Positions 27,679 through 40,330 of a DNA stretch of 64,000 nucleotides are shown here, piece after piece. Position numbers and translations under genes: made by a program. Numbering within the stretch: position 1 is the first letter of the stretch; every line of letters starts with the position of its first letter. Source of the DNA: Pseudoduganella lurida (GTDB taxonomy: Bacteria; Pseudomonadota; Gammaproteobacteria; Burkholderiales; Burkholderiaceae_D); NCBI RefSeq assembly GCF_007830455.1, contig NZ_VLLB01000004.1, positions 124,001 through 188,000 on the forward strand. Direction: 5' to 3'. Below the pieces are notes generated by a model, which was not told where the DNA came from, ran no database searches, and saw only the letters and a program-made list of their open reading frames with translations.

Positions 27679-27721
27679 GATCTGGATACCTGATGACGGT
27701 TCTCGTATCATAACGCCGCGT

Positions 27722-28525
27722 TCACGGCGGTGCCGCACCCAAGCGCGGCTGCAGCAGGTAGGAGGACAGCACGGAATGCTGCTGCCATGGCGTGGGCAAT
27801 GGATACTGGTCGGTTGTAATCGGTAGAGCCGCAGCCGATCTCAGTCTGCTCGATGATAGCGTGCGTGAAGTCGGATCACGTTGTCACGTCCCAACTGGAC
27901 AAGTAATTGATGCCGCAATTGGCCTGCCACCAGTCCGCGCCGCCCTGCCCCGCCTGGGCCAGCACCAGATCAGTGGCATTGGCGATTGTGGCGTTCTAGG
28001 ACAGTACGCCGTGCTGATTGCCCCCCTCCTTCGCCAAGCGCACCGTCGTCAGCGGGAAGTTGTTGTCGCGCATGTCGTACACCCAGCTGGTGCGGAAGAT
28101 CAGATGCGGAATGCCGGATGACACGAACGCCTGCTCGCCGACCAGCTTGCTGGCCCCCTATACATCCAGCGGATCGATGGTATCGCCTCGAACGCGCGGC
28201 GCACTGTCCTGTTCCGAAAGACATAATCGGTCGAATAATGCACCAGCGTAGCCCAGCGCCTTTGTCTCTTCCGCCATCACGGCGGGCGCTTCGGCATTGG
28301 TGCGGCACCCCAGTTCCGGCGCCGTTCGGCCTTGTCGACGGCCGCGTAGGCGGCCGGGTTGACCATCAGCTGCGGGTTTTCGACGCGGATCACCTCGCGC
28401 ACCTGGTCCAGGGTGGCCAGCTCATGCGGCTGCGGTCGAAGGCAACAAGTTTTGCCGATGCTCTGCAGGCTGTATTCCAGTTCGTAACCGACCTGGCCCG
28501 TGCATCCCGTCAACAATATCTTCAT
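27722..28525 (-). pseudogene. rfbD: rfbD remnant (dTDP-4-dehydrorhamnose reductase)
   Basis: The N-terminus KILLTGCTGQVGYELEYSL and NPAAYAAVDKAE match RfbD. The reading frame then shifts several times: LVHYSTDYVF, GASKLVGEQAF, HLIFRTSWVYDMRDNN, DLVLAQAGQGGADWWQ and LPITTDQYP are all recognisable but lie in different frames. At least three in-frame stops interrupt them, for example where VYGASK would be expected. The C-terminal end is shortened. The ATG (28525) overlaps the rfbC remnant's stop, preserving the original operon layout. It cannot make a working reductase. Confidence 0.85.
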
Positions 28526-29065
28526 CCGAACACCTCCGCTTCCACTAGCAGCAGGGCCTTACGGTCTTTCCCAGCGAGCAGCGGCGCGCCGTCGAGGAGC
28601 TAGTCGATGCCGACGGCAGGATCGTTCCACAGAATCGCGCGCTCCTGCTCGGGCGCGTTGCAAACGGTGGGCTTGCACAGGAATTGGGCGCGGTCGCTAA
28701 TGACGGCGAAGGCGTGCGCGAATTCAGGTGGAATCCACAGCTGGGGTTTGTTGTCCGCCAAGAGTTCCAGGCCAAACCACTGGCCGAACATCGGCGAGGC
28801 CTTGCGCAGGTCGACATCAACGTCGAACATGCTACTGGCAATGGCCCGTACGAGCTTGCCCTTCGACTGTGGGATCTGGTAGTGCAGGCCACCTGGTACG
28901 CCAAGCGACGAGCACCGGGGGGTTGACATGCACGAAGGCCAGCTGCATGCCGGTCATTTCGAACTTGCCGGCATTGAAGCTATCGTAGAAAAATCAGTAG
29001 TGGTCGTCTAAGATTTTCGGTTCGAGAATCAGCAGGCGTTCGATCAGGATGGTAATGACGTTCAT
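28522..29065 (-). pseudogene. rfbC: rfbC remnant (dTDP-4-dehydrorhamnose 3,5-epimerase)
   Basis: MNVITILI and FFYDSFNAGKFE at the start, [35 protein letters not shown] and LWIPPEFAHAFAV in the middle, and LLDGAPLLAGKDRK at the end match RfbC. A TGA interrupts the frame just before FFYDSF, a frameshift lies between FVHVN and GLHYQ, and a TAG replaces the expected Trp after PAVGID. The start ATG overlaps the rfbA remnant stop. An intact-looking middle of about 110 codons remains but lacks the N-terminal catalytic region. Confidence 0.85.
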
Positions 29066-29790
29066 CGGGAGATCATTTTATTTTGCATGATTCGAATCAG
29101 GTACTGGCAGTAGCCGTTTTCCAGCAAGGAGTCGTCCAGGCGCAGCAGTTGCTCGGCATTGATGTAGGCCTCGCGTTACGCGATCTCTTCCGGACACGCA
29201 CCTTCAGGCCCTTGCGCTTTTCCACGGTGGCGATGAATCGACATGCATCGAGCAGGGATTCATGCGTGCTCGTGTAGGTCCAGGCCATGCCGCGGCCCGT
29301 CGCTCAACGTGCAGTACGGCCCGTTGCTCATAGGCCTTATTGACATCGGTGTTTCTAGCTCGCCCCGTGCAGATGGCTGGATCGATGCCGCGATGTGGCA
29401 CACCCGATTGCCATAGAAAGACGAGCCCGTTACCGCGTAGTCCGGCTTCGGCACGGCTGGCTTTTCCTCGAAGCTGATAGCGCCGTTCGCTATCGAAATC
29501 GACCACGCCATAACGCACCGGATCATGCACGTGAATGGCGTCATCAGCCGGCCGGCGGCGCTGCGTAGCAGTGCTTCCAGGTTATTGCCGTTGTAGATGT
29601 TATCGCCCAGGGTCAGCGCGGACGATGCATCATTCGATATCCTGCCAGCAAGTGACAACATGCACTCCAATGAGAAGATCGCTGGTGCTAGGTGATTATT
29701 GCAAAAAAGGCAAGTCGGCGTCAGCCACTGGGCCTTGGCTGCGGGAGTGTCCAGCCAGTACGTCGGAATCGGCGAGCCATTGGAGGACAC
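29062..29790 (-). pseudogene. rfbA: rfbA remnant (glucose-1-phosphate thymidylyltransferase)
   Basis: Recognisable RfbA pieces in different frames are SSALTLGDNIYNG, ISFEEKPAVPKPDYAVTG, FYGNRVCHIAASIQPSARGELE and the C-terminal THESLLDACRFIATVEKRKGLKV. The N-terminal quarter, including the nucleotide-binding GGSGTRL loop, is missing or unrecognisable. The 5' limit (about 29790) is therefore uncertain. Frameshifts occur around 29290 and 29500. It is the first of three decayed genes in the order rfbA-rfbC-rfbD. Confidence 0.8.
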
Positions 29791-29868
29791 AGCGGCTGGT
29801 CATTGTGCCGTAGGCGCCACCCGATGACCACCGATGCTATTCTTGCCTTTTCATTCGGGCAGGGGCAT

Positions 29869-31716
29869 ATGATCGATTTCCAATTTGCTATTCGGCTAGC
29901 AGCCGCCGCAGCGCTTTCCATGATGGCTACCGGTGCCTTGGCAGATACGTGCTCACAGGAATGTTATCCCAAGCGTTGGGTCTACTGGGCGGGTAACTTG
30001 ATGGATGGAGTCACGTACCAAAAATACCAGGCTATGCTGCCGCACGCGAAGGCAGCCGGATTCAATGCCGTCGCGCTGAGTGCTTCCGGCACAAGTGCCT
30101 ACATTGGCCTGCTCGACCATCGCTGGAGCGACAGGTATCGCGCCACCCTGAAACAGCGGCTGGTCGACGCGGTCCGGAAGGCCAACGAGGCGGGCCTCGA
30201 AGTTGTGCCGGTCGCGGGTAACCCGGAAAGTCCGCAATACCTTCAAGCTTCGCTCACCGAGGCATTTCCAACCACCACACCCTACGTGGTAAAAGGCGGT
30301 CGTGCCGCACCCGCAAACGGTGCCGTCAACCTGCTCGGCAATGGCGACTTCGAAGCCGCGCAACTGACTCCATGGGGTGTGGATATGTTGGATGCCTTGG
30401 CTGCAGGCGGAGGCCAGCTCGATGACGATGTGGCGCATAACGGAAAACGTTCGTTACGCCTAGAAGCGAAAGTCAGAGGCGGCGGCCCGGCCTTGAGCCG
30501 CCTCATCCAACAAGTCAAGTTACGGCCTAATACTGCCTATCGGCTGTCCTTCTGGCTGAAATCCGGCTCCTACGCAAATCCCGGCGCGCTGCGGCTTCTA
30601 ATCATGGGTTCAGGCGCCAATAAGGAAGCGCTGTATGCACATGCGGACCATAATCTGGGCTGGGGCGTGACAGATGGCACATGGAATGCGTACAGCAACA
30701 CGGCTACCTTCCGCGCCAACCAGCCCTGGACTCTTTACAATGTGCAGTTCAACAGTGGCACGAAGGAAGCCGCGGGCATTTATCTAGGCACTTGGGGCCG
30801 CGCGCCTGGGCCGGGCACTGTCTGGGTCGATGACATGGAACTAAGGGAGATAGGGATCTCGATGCCGATCGAACGGGACGACGGACGAGATTATGTCGTG
30901 CAGGCGAAGGACGGTTCCACCACTTACCGGCGCGGCACCGATTACGAGATCGACGGCGAGCAGTTGTCCATCCGCGGCAACAGCATCCCAGAAGGTGCCG
31001 AACTCAATGTCAGCTGGCGCCAGTCCGCCGAGCATATCTTTGCATCAAGTGCGCCCGCGATCGCCTGTGAAAACGGCGACTACTTCACCTGGCAGAAAAA
31101 ACTATATGACGCGATCGACCCGGTGTTCGGCCACCAGCCGTCCGCTGTTATCACAGGCAGCAAGAGAAAATACTTCATGTACTACGATGAAATACGCGTG
31201 ATGAACTGGGAAACGTGGAAGCCTGGCTGCAGCATGCCGTCCGCCGCGGAGTATCTCCGCCGCATGGTTACCGGCGTGCAGGCCCGGCTGCCGAAGGATC
31301 TGGAGACTGCCGTCTGGAACGACATGTTCGACCCATCCATGAACGGCGTGCCACAGTACTACCAGGTGCGTGGCAGCCTGCACAGGTCGCAGAAGGACAT
31401 GTACGACAGGAACCCTGGAACGGTGATCATCAACTGGACAGGTGGGTCCGAGACCGATGCCGGTGCAGCCACAAAGCGCCGCGCATCGCTGAAATTCTTC
31501 AGAAACCAGCCTCAGGTGGTGGCGCTGTATTACGATGCTATCGACAGTACAGATGCCTGGTTGAAGACAGTGGTCGACGCGCAGGCCGCCGATCCCGCGC
31601 TGAAAATCGATGGTCTGATGTACACCACATGGAATAACAAATACATGGACCTGGATGAAGTGGCACGGCGTATCCGCGCATCGCCGCTCGGCAGACGCTG
31701 GCCAGTATCGCGCTAG
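29869..31716 (+). CDS. Secreted carbohydrate-binding protein, putative glycoside hydrolase
   Basis: A 615-residue exported protein. The signal peptide AIRLAAAAALSMMATGALA is followed by a likely TIM-barrel start (KRWVYWAGNLMDGVTYQKYQ, AAGFNAVALSASG). Residues about 145-335 look like an inserted CBM4/9-type domain (NLLGNGDFEAAQLTPWG, GPGTVWVDDMELREIG). The barrel seems to resume afterwards (YFMYYDEIRVMNW, TAVWNDMFDPSMNG, DGLMYTTWNNKYMD), with several conserved-looking Asp/Glu. No exact family is recognised. It is intact although the rhamnose genes beside it are decayed. AGGGG precedes ATG 29869. Confidence 0.65.
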   Translation: MIDFQFAIRLAAAAALSMMATGALADTCSQECYPKRWVYWAGNLMDGVTYQKYQAMLPHAKAAGFNAVALSASGTSAYIGLLDHRWSDRYRATLKQRLVDAVRKANEAGLEVVPVAGNPESPQYLQASLTEAFPTTTPYVVKGGRAAPANGAVNLLGNGDFEAAQLTPWGVDMLDALAAGGGQLDDDVAHNGKRSLRLEAKVRGGGPALSRLIQQVKLRPNTAYRLSFWLKSGSYANPGALRLLIMGSGANKEALYAHADHNLGWGVTDGTWNAYSNTATFRANQPWTLYNVQFNSGTKEAAGIYLGTWGRAPGPGTVWVDDMELREIGISMPIERDDGRDYVVQAKDGSTTYRRGTDYEIDGEQLSIRGNSIPEGAELNVSWRQSAEHIFASSAPAIACENGDYFTWQKKLYDAIDPVFGHQPSAVITGSKRKYFMYYDEIRVMNWETWKPGCSMPSAAEYLRRMVTGVQARLPKDLETAVWNDMFDPSMNGVPQYYQVRGSLHRSQKDMYDRNPGTVIINWTGGSETDAGAATKRRASLKFFRNQPQVVALYYDAIDSTDAWLKTVVDAQAADPALKIDGLMYTTWNNKYMDLDEVARRIRASPLGRRWPVSR

Positions 31717-31796
31717 CGCGTGTCTGCATCTACTACAGGAGCCATAAAATAATTGTCGCCACCATCACTGCTTTAAAGAAGTTATGGCCGCGCTTT

Positions 31797-33953
<2,157 letters not shown>

Positions 33954-34060
33954 ACGTCCCCCTCTTGTTTTCGAACCCACCGGACTTCAGGATCCGCCGG
34001 GTGGCCGGCGGACAGAAACAACGGTACAGCCACGACGAAACAGTGCGGCCAAAGGGGGCC

Positions 34061-34090
34061 GGCAAAAAGAAAACGGACCCGCGGGTCCGT
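34061..34090 (-). terminator. Terminator of the exbB-adk operon
   Basis: A perfect 18-bp palindrome ACGGACCCGCGGGTCCGT (34073-34090) is followed on the minus strand by TTTTCTTTTT. It lies 10 bp beyond the adk stop. Confidence 0.85.
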
Positions 34091-34100
34091 TGTTTGCTGC

Positions 34101-34802
<702 letters not shown>

Positions 34803-34880
34803 TCAGTGACGAAACTTACCACAAAAGGCCGGCCAGACGCCACTTTGCGAGCAATTCCGACAACACAAAAAGGCAAATAC

Positions 34881-35630
34881 TCAGGGGAAGTGAGCGCGCA
34901 CCCGTTCCAGGTCTTCAGGGGTATCGACGCCGGGTGCCGGCGCCGCATCCGTGACGTGCACGGCGATGGGATGGCCATGCCAGAGCACGCGCAGCTGTTC
35001 GAGCGCTTCGATGCTCTCCAGGGGCGACACCTGCAGTGCCGGATAGGCCTGCAGGAAGTCATTGCGGTAGGCGTACAGGCCGATGTGGCGCAGCGGTGCG
35101 TAACCCGCCGGCAGCGCGTCGCGCGACTGTGCGAACGCGTCGCGCGCCCACGGAATCGTGGCGCGGCTGAAGTACAGCGCGCGGCCGGCCCTGTCGAGCA
35201 CCACCTTCACCACGTTCGGGTTGAACGCATCGGCTACCTCGTGCAGCGGATGGGCGCAGGTGGCCATCGGCACCTGTGCGCCGATCAGCGCGGCCGACGC
35301 GGCCAGCAGCGCCGGATCGATCAGCGGCTCGTCGCCCTGCAGGTTGACGACGACGGCATCGGCCGGCAAGTCCATGGCGCGCGCCACCTCGGCGATGCGG
35401 TCGGTACCGGACGGATGGTCGGCACGCGTCAGGCACGCTGCGATGCCGTGCCGTTCGCAGGCGGCCAGGATCGAGGCGTGGTCGGTGGCGACGACGATGC
35501 GCGCGGCGCCGGACAGCGCGGCGCGCTCGGCCACGCGCACGATCATCGGCTTGCCGCCCAGGTCGGCCAGGGGCTTGTTCGGAAGGCGGGTCGAGGCCAG
35601 CCGCGCGGGGATGATGACGGTGAAGGACAC
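34881..35630 (-). CDS. kdsB: 3-deoxy-manno-octulosonate cytidylyltransferase
   Basis: A 249-residue CMP-Kdo synthetase that activates Kdo for the lipopolysaccharide inner core. The N-terminal motif [25 protein letters not shown] and [11 protein letters not shown] are family hallmarks. It lies 18 bp after the Trm112-like gene and downstream of lpxK, so LPS genes dominate this operon. The cytosolic enzyme has full family length. Confidence 0.96.
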   Translation of the reverse strand: MSFTVIIPARLASTRLPNKPLADLGGKPMIVRVAERAALSGAARIVVATDHASILAACERHGIAACLTRADHPSGTDRIAEVARAMDLPADAVVVNLQGDEPLIDPALLAASAALIGAQVPMATCAHPLHEVADAFNPNVVKVVLDRAGRALYFSRATIPWARDAFAQSRDALPAGYAPLRHIGLYAYRNDFLQAYPALQVSPLESIEALEQLRVLWHGHPIAVHVTDAAPAPGVDTPEDLERVRAHFP

Positions 35631-35648
35631 GAAGGAACGCGCGCCGGC

Positions 35649-35825
35649 TTACTCGACCGCGTCCTGCAGCGTGCGGGCTTCGTCGGCCCACATGATCGGG
35701 ATGCCGTCGCGCACGGGATAGGCGAGACGGTCGCCGCGGCAGATCATCTCCTGGGCTTTCTTATCGTATTCCAGCGGGCCCTTGCAAACGGGGCAGACCA
35801 GGATGTCAAGCAAACGTGCGTCCAC
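35649..35825 (-). CDS. Trm112-family small zinc-ribbon-like protein
   Basis: A 58-residue protein of the Trm112/YcaR family. [11 protein letters not shown] holds a Cys pair, the second pair is reduced to one Cys ([11 protein letters not shown]), and the DGIPIMW end is conserved. GTG 35825 was chosen from the family N-terminus ([11 protein letters not shown]). It overlaps lpxK by 20 bp. The family binds methyltransferases in eukaryotes. Its bacterial function between lpxK and kdsB is unclear. Confidence 0.9.
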   Translation of the reverse strand: MDARLLDILVCPVCKGPLEYDKKAQEMICRGDRLAYPVRDGIPIMWADEARTLQDAVE

Positions 35826-36846
35826 GGCATTTCTCCACAATGTGTTCGACGAACGCGGCATCGATGCGCGCGCTCACCGGAACGACCCACAGCCGGGGAT
35901 CGTTCCTGAGTTCTTCGATGTGTGCGCATTTTACTGCATCCTTCTCCGTCAGCAAGATCACGTCCGCCCCCAGGCGGGCGAAGGGACGGTCGAGGAAATC
36001 GTGGTGGTCCGGCAGCGGCAGCTCGTCGAACACCAGGCCGGCTTCGGCCAGCATGCGGAAGAAGCGCGCCGGATTGCCGATGCCGGCCGCCGCCACGATG
36101 CGCTTGCCCTGCCCGGCCAGTGCGGCCAGCGGCACGCGCTCGCTGCGGTCGGCGAGGCGCTCGGCCACGTCGCCGGCCAGCAGCATGCGGTGCGGCGTGC
36201 CGCCCACCTGCGCGGCCAGTTCGGATGTCAGCACGGGGGCATTGACGACGGTGACATCGCGCCGGCGCGAGCGCGGTTCGCGCAGCGGGCCGGCCGGCAG
36301 CGTCCAGCCATTGCCCACGCCGCGGCCGTCGAAGAGCACCACCTCCACGTCGCGCTGCAGCGCATAGTGCTGCAGGCCGTCGTCGGTGACGATCACGTTC
36401 ACGTCAGGATGCGCGGCCAGCAGCGCGCGGCCTGCAGCCGCCCGGTCGCGGCACACGAACACCGGGCACGCCGCACGGGTGGCGATCAGCACGGGTTCGT
36501 CGCCCACCTCGGCCGGCGTCGACGACGGCGTCACCGCGCGCGCCACCTCGCCGCTTTGTTCTCCCTTGTTGCCGAAGCCGCGCGAGATCACGCCGGGCGT
36601 CAGGCCGGCGGCGCGCAGCTGTTCGACCAGCCAGATGGTCAGCGGCGTCTTGCCGGTGCCGCCAATGAAGATATTGCCGACCACGACCACGGGAACGGGC
36701 AGGCGGCCCGACTTCAGCAGGCCGGCGCGGTACAGCAGCCTGCGCAAGGCACTCAGGCCGCGGAACAGCAGCGACACGGGATACAGCGCGCACGCCAGCG
36801 GGCCGCGCCGCAGCCAGGCGCGGCTCAGGGTGCGCTCGACGCTCAT
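35806..36846 (-). CDS. lpxK: Tetraacyldisaccharide 4'-kinase
   Basis: A 346-residue inner-membrane-associated kinase that adds the 4' phosphate in lipid A synthesis. An N-terminal membrane-anchoring helix ([21 protein letters not shown]) precedes the P-loop [13 protein letters not shown] near residue 57. VTDDGLQHY and the C-terminal LPDHHDF are further family motifs. It follows exbD by 22 bp. Confidence 0.95.
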   Translation of the reverse strand: MSVERTLSRAWLRRGPLACALYPVSLLFRGLSALRRLLYRAGLLKSGRLPVPVVVVGNIFIGGTGKTPLTIWLVEQLRAAGLTPGVISRGFGNKGEQSGEVARAVTPSSTPAEVGDEPVLIATRAACPVFVCRDRAAAGRALLAAHPDVNVIVTDDGLQHYALQRDVEVVLFDGRGVGNGWTLPAGPLREPRSRRRDVTVVNAPVLTSELAAQVGGTPHRMLLAGDVAERLADRSERVPLAALAGQGKRIVAAAGIGNPARFFRMLAEAGLVFDELPLPDHHDFLDRPFARLGADVILLTEKDAVKCAHIEELRNDPRLWVVPVSARIDAAFVEHIVEKCRGRTFA

Positions 36847-36868
36847 CGGGCGTGACGGTACCGGGGCA

Positions 36869-37291
36869 TCACTTGCCGCCGCCCGTCTGCGCCGCGAACG
36901 TCAGCCGCTCGAAGCCGGCCAGGCGCGCCGCTTCCATCACGTTCACGACCATCTGGTGCATCGCGAACTGGTCGGCATTGACGATGACGACCGGGTCGCT
37001 GCCCGGCTTGGCCGCCGCCTTCAGCGAGGCGGCCAGGCCGGCCACGTCGCGGAACGACACCGGCTGGCCATTGACCGTGTAGTTGCCCTTGGCGTCCACC
37101 GTCACGTCGATCTGGTTCGGCTGCTCGACGGCCTTCTGCGCGTCCGCCGTGGGCAGCGTGATCTGCAGCTCGGTAAACTTGCTGTAGGTGGTGGAGACCA
37201 TCAGGAAGATCAGGATCACCAGCAGCACGTCGATGAACGGGATCAGGTTGATCTCGGGGTCCTCGCGGCGGCGGCCCTTGCGGAAGTTCAT
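36869..37291 (-). CDS. exbD: ExbD/TolR-family biopolymer transport protein
   Basis: A 140-residue protein with one transmembrane helix (LIPFIDVLLVILIFLMV, residues about 17-35) that includes the proton-path Asp (FID), and a periplasmic domain. It works with ExbB to power TonB- or Tol-type outer-membrane processes. It lies 10 bp downstream of exbB. No tonB is adjacent, so whether it serves TonB or lipid transport/Tol is open. Confidence 0.93.
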   Translation of the reverse strand: MNFRKGRRREDPEINLIPFIDVLLVILIFLMVSTTYSKFTELQITLPTADAQKAVEQPNQIDVTVDAKGNYTVNGQPVSFRDVAGLAASLKAAAKPGSDPVVIVNADQFAMHQMVVNVMEAARLAGFERLTFAAQTGGGK

Positions 37292-37301
37292 GGCAGTGCG
37301 C

Positions 37302-37907
37302 TTATTTGCGGGAGTTGTGCACGACGTCGACGAAGCGTACCGCCTGCTGCTCCATCTCGATCACGTAGCCGTCCACCAGCGCGCGGAAGTGGCGGTAGAA
37401 CACCAGCGTGGGCATCGCGATCGCCAGGCCGAAACCGGTGTTGTACAGCGCCACGGAAATGCCGTGCGCCAGTTGCGCAGGGTTCGCGCCGGACGGGTTC
37501 TGCGAGCCGAAGATCTCGATCATGCCCACCACCGTGCCGAACAGGCCCATCAGCGGGGCCAGCGTGGCGATCGTGCCGAGCGTCGTCAGGAAGCGTTCCA
37601 GCGTATGGGCCACGCCGCTGCCGGCCTCCTCGATCGTTTCCTTCATCACGTCGCGCGGCGCATCGATATTGCGCAGCGCGGCGGACAGCACGGTGCCCAG
37701 CGGCGAGCTCGATGCCAGCTTGGCGATGATGTCGGGCGTGATCGTGCCGCTGCGGTAGACCCGCGTCACCTCGTCGAGCAGACTGGCCGGGATGATGCGG
37801 GCACGGCGCAGCGCCAGCAGGCGTTCGATGACGAGGGCGGTGGCAACGATGGATGCGATCAGCAGCAGCCAGATAGGCCAGCCGGCGGCTTGAAAGATGG
37901 CGAGCAA
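37302..37907 (-). CDS. exbB: ExbB/TolQ/MotA-family proton channel
   Basis: A 201-residue membrane protein with three predicted helices (GWPIWLLLIASIVATALVIE; LGTIATLAPLMGLFGTVVGMIE; ISVALYNTGFGLAIAMPTL). The conserved Thr/Ala-rich TLAPLMGLFGTVVGM core belongs to the ExbB/TolQ family. No ATG or GTG fits: a TTG at 37907 preceded by AAGGAG with a six-base gap is the probable start. It heads the exbB-exbD-lpxK-Trm112-kdsB-adk operon, and the repeat array lies directly upstream of it. Confidence 0.9.
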   Translation of the reverse strand: MLAIFQAAGWPIWLLLIASIVATALVIERLLALRRARIIPASLLDEVTRVYRSGTITPDIIAKLASSSPLGTVLSAALRNIDAPRDVMKETIEEAGSGVAHTLERFLTTLGTIATLAPLMGLFGTVVGMIEIFGSQNPSGANPAQLAHGISVALYNTGFGLAIAMPTLVFYRHFRALVDGYVIEMEQQAVRFVDVVHNSRK

Positions 37908-37925
37908 AACGAACTCCTTGTGGAA

Positions 37926-38883
37926 ACGCCCAGACGCGCAATGTAGCCTGTTGCGTTGGGGACGGCAAGTGTGAAACGCCGTGTAGGCGAAACCCGGGGT
38001 TCTGCACAAATTCTGTGTATAAGATTGTGCGCAAGGGTTGCTTTGCCTCGCAAGCCATTGATTTGAAATGAAAAGATTTCCATGCTCGTTTTTTTTGGCA
38101 GCAGCCGGGCTGCCTCGACGGGTGAATATTCTTAACAATTTCTGTGGATAAAATTGTTGGCAAGCATGTCTGACCTCCCCTAAGCCATTGATATGGAAGA
38201 ACATTGTGACACCGCTGAAAAACACGGCAGCAGCCTGAATCGACCCGGTGCGTTGTGCACAGGAAGTGTTGACAAGCCTGTTGGCAAACCGGCGGCGTGT
38301 TCAATAAGTGTCTGATTTCAAAGGGGAAGCAGCCAACGCACAAAAGTGCGTCATTCTCGCGCGGCATTTGCATTCCAGTACCGGCATCCCTTCTGCACAC
38401 AAACTGTGGACAAAATTGTGCGCAACATCTCCCATAAAGCCCAAGTACCTTGATTTATAAGGAAAAAATAGCCATGCACGTTTTTCAGGCAGGCTGCGGG
38501 GCCACGCGCTCCGGTACACTGCCAGGCAGGAGGCAGGGTGCCAGCAGCGTCGATTGCACACAATTTCTGTGGATAATATTGTGGGGAAGGCCGGCGCCGG
38601 CGCGCCAAGCTGTTGATTTGCAAGGACAAAGTTGACATGCGGAAATTTGAAGCACTGTCGCAGCACCGGTCGAAGGTTCCGCACAATTTCTGTGGATATC
38701 TTTGTGCGTAACACTGGCGGGCTGAAGCAAAGTCCTTGATTTGTAAGACTATTCTTACGCTGCCCGCCAATGAAGCACCGCCTTTTACCCTTTTAAATCA
38801 TAAGCTTAGAAAAACACCTTGCTGTTCTGCGCGAGATATGACATAAGCATGACCGCTTGCAGCCACTGTGGACAGACTGACCG
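37926..38883 (+). repeat. Six-unit structured repeat array with DnaA-box-like loops
   Basis: A 950-bp gene-free region between exbB and xseA with six composite units (block A starts 38001, 38131, 38251, 38392, 38553, 38678). Block A is a hairpin: inverted arms around a loop holding CTGTGGATA or a variant. TGTGTATAA (38014) and TGTGGATAA (38143, 38568) are perfect reverse-complement DnaA boxes; the other three have one or two mismatches. Block B (TTGATTTGNAAGGANAAA) begins 53-57 bp after each block A start. Arm sequences differ but stay paired (GCACAA/TTGTGC, AACAATTT/AAATTGTT, ACAGG/CCTGT). No protein reading frame is convincing. Confidence 0.85.
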
Positions 38884-40245
38884 ATGAACCTCTTTGAACG
38901 CGCCGATTCCCCCGCCGCCGGCCAGAGCGCCGTGCTGACCGTCAGTGCCCTGAACCAGGCCGTGGCGCGGTTGCTGGAGCGCTCCTTCCCGCTCACCTGG
39001 ATCGCCGGCGAGATCTCCAACTTCACGCGCGCCAGCTCCGGCCACTGGTACTTCACGCTGAAGGACGATGGCGCCCAGGTGCGCGCCGTGATGTTCCGCG
39101 GCCGCGCCCAGTACGCCGGCTTCGTGCCGCGCGAAGGCGACAAGGTCGAAGTGCGCGCGCTCGTCACGCTGTACGGCCCGCGCGGCGACTACCAGATCAA
39201 TGTGGAAGCGATCCGCCGCGCCGGCGTGGGCGCGCTGTTCGAAGCGTTCATGCGCCTGAAGGAGCGGCTGGCGGCGGCCGGCCTGTTCGACGCAGACCGC
39301 AAGCGTTCCCTGCCCCTGTTCGCCCGCACGGTCGGCATCGTCACCAGCCCGCAGGCGGCGGCGCTGCGCGATGTGCTGACGGCCCTGAAGCGCCGCGCCC
39401 CGCACGTGAACGTAGTGCTGTATCCCACGCTGGTGCAGGGCCAGCTGGCCGCCGAGCAGATCGCGCTGGCGATCCGTACCGCCTCCGCGCGTGCCGAATG
39501 CGATGTGCTGCTGGTGTGCCGCGGCGGCGGCAGCATCGAGGACCTGTGGTGCTTCAACGATGAAGGCGTGGCGTACGCGATTGCCGAGTGCAGCATGCCG
39601 GTGATCTCCGGCGTGGGCCACGAGACCGATTTCACCATCGCCGATTTCGCTGCCGACCTGCGCGCCGCCACGCCCACCGCCGCCGCCGAACTGGCCGTCA
39701 CGCCGCGCGGCGACTGGCTCGCCTCGCTGCGCGCCGACGCGACGGACCTGCGCCGCGCCATGCGCCGCACGCTCGACGATGCGGCGCAGTCGCTGGACAG
39801 CGCCAGCCGCCGCCTGATGAGCCCCACGGCGCGCATCCGCCAGCAGCGCCTGGAACTGCTGGCCCTGTCCACCGCGATGATGCATGCCAACCGCGCGCCG
39901 CTGAACCAGGCCCGCCACGCGCTGGACCGGCTGGCCGGCCGGCTGGCCGCGCGCCGTCCCGACACGCGCGCCGTGCGGGCCCACCTGGCAGCGCTGCAGC
40001 ACCGCTGCACGGTGGACATCCACAGCCGCGTGCGGCGCCACCGCGAAGCGCTGAACGGCCTGGCCGCGCAGCTCGAACTCCTCAATCCCCAGCGCACGCT
40101 GGAACGGGGCTACGCGATCGTCACGGCGGCCGATGGCACGATCCTGCGTTCGCCGAACGAGCTGCAACCGCGCACGACCGTGAACGTGCGGCTGGCCGAC
40201 GGCAGTGCGGACGTGGAGATCGCCGGCGTCCAACCAAGGATCTGA
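38884..40245 (+). CDS. xseA: Exodeoxyribonuclease VII large subunit
   Basis: A 453-residue nuclease subunit that degrades single-stranded DNA together with XseB. An N-terminal OB-fold ([46 protein letters not shown]) is followed by the catalytic domain ([43 protein letters not shown]). The helical C-terminal part ends with LERGYAIV. Normal length, cytosolic. It is divergent from exbB across the repeat array. xseB is not in the window. Confidence 0.96.
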   Translation: MNLFERADSPAAGQSAVLTVSALNQAVARLLERSFPLTWIAGEISNFTRASSGHWYFTLKDDGAQVRAVMFRGRAQYAGFVPREGDKVEVRALVTLYGPRGDYQINVEAIRRAGVGALFEAFMRLKERLAAAGLFDADRKRSLPLFARTVGIVTSPQAAALRDVLTALKRRAPHVNVVLYPTLVQGQLAAEQIALAIRTASARAECDVLLVCRGGGSIEDLWCFNDEGVAYAIAECSMPVISGVGHETDFTIADFAADLRAATPTAAAELAVTPRGDWLASLRADATDLRRAMRRTLDDAAQSLDSASRRLMSPTARIRQQRLELLALSTAMMHANRAPLNQARHALDRLAGRLAARRPDTRAVRAHLAALQHRCTVDIHSRVRRHREALNGLAAQLELLNPQRTLERGYAIVTAADGTILRSPNELQPRTTVNVRLADGSADVEIAGVQPRI

Positions 40246-40330
40246 GCATTCCGCGCCCCGCGGCAGGAACGGCGCCCCGGTATGGTAAATTCGCCGCGGG
40301 CACAAAACAAACCAACCAACGGGACATGCA

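Noticed and set aside
27970..28308. Separate small gene on the minus strand
   Set aside because: It is a shifted frame across the decayed rfbD; RfbD motifs appear in the other frames.
38001..38753. Chromosomal origin oriC
   Set aside because: DnaA-box-like sequences are present, but no dnaA, dnaN or gidA gene is near and no AT-rich unwinding region is seen. A DnaA-titration type role is kept only as a hypothesis.
38001..38753. CRISPR or protein-coding repeats in the exbB-xseA gap
   Set aside because: Blocks are imperfect, spacing is 120-161 bp, and open frames on either strand shift between units.
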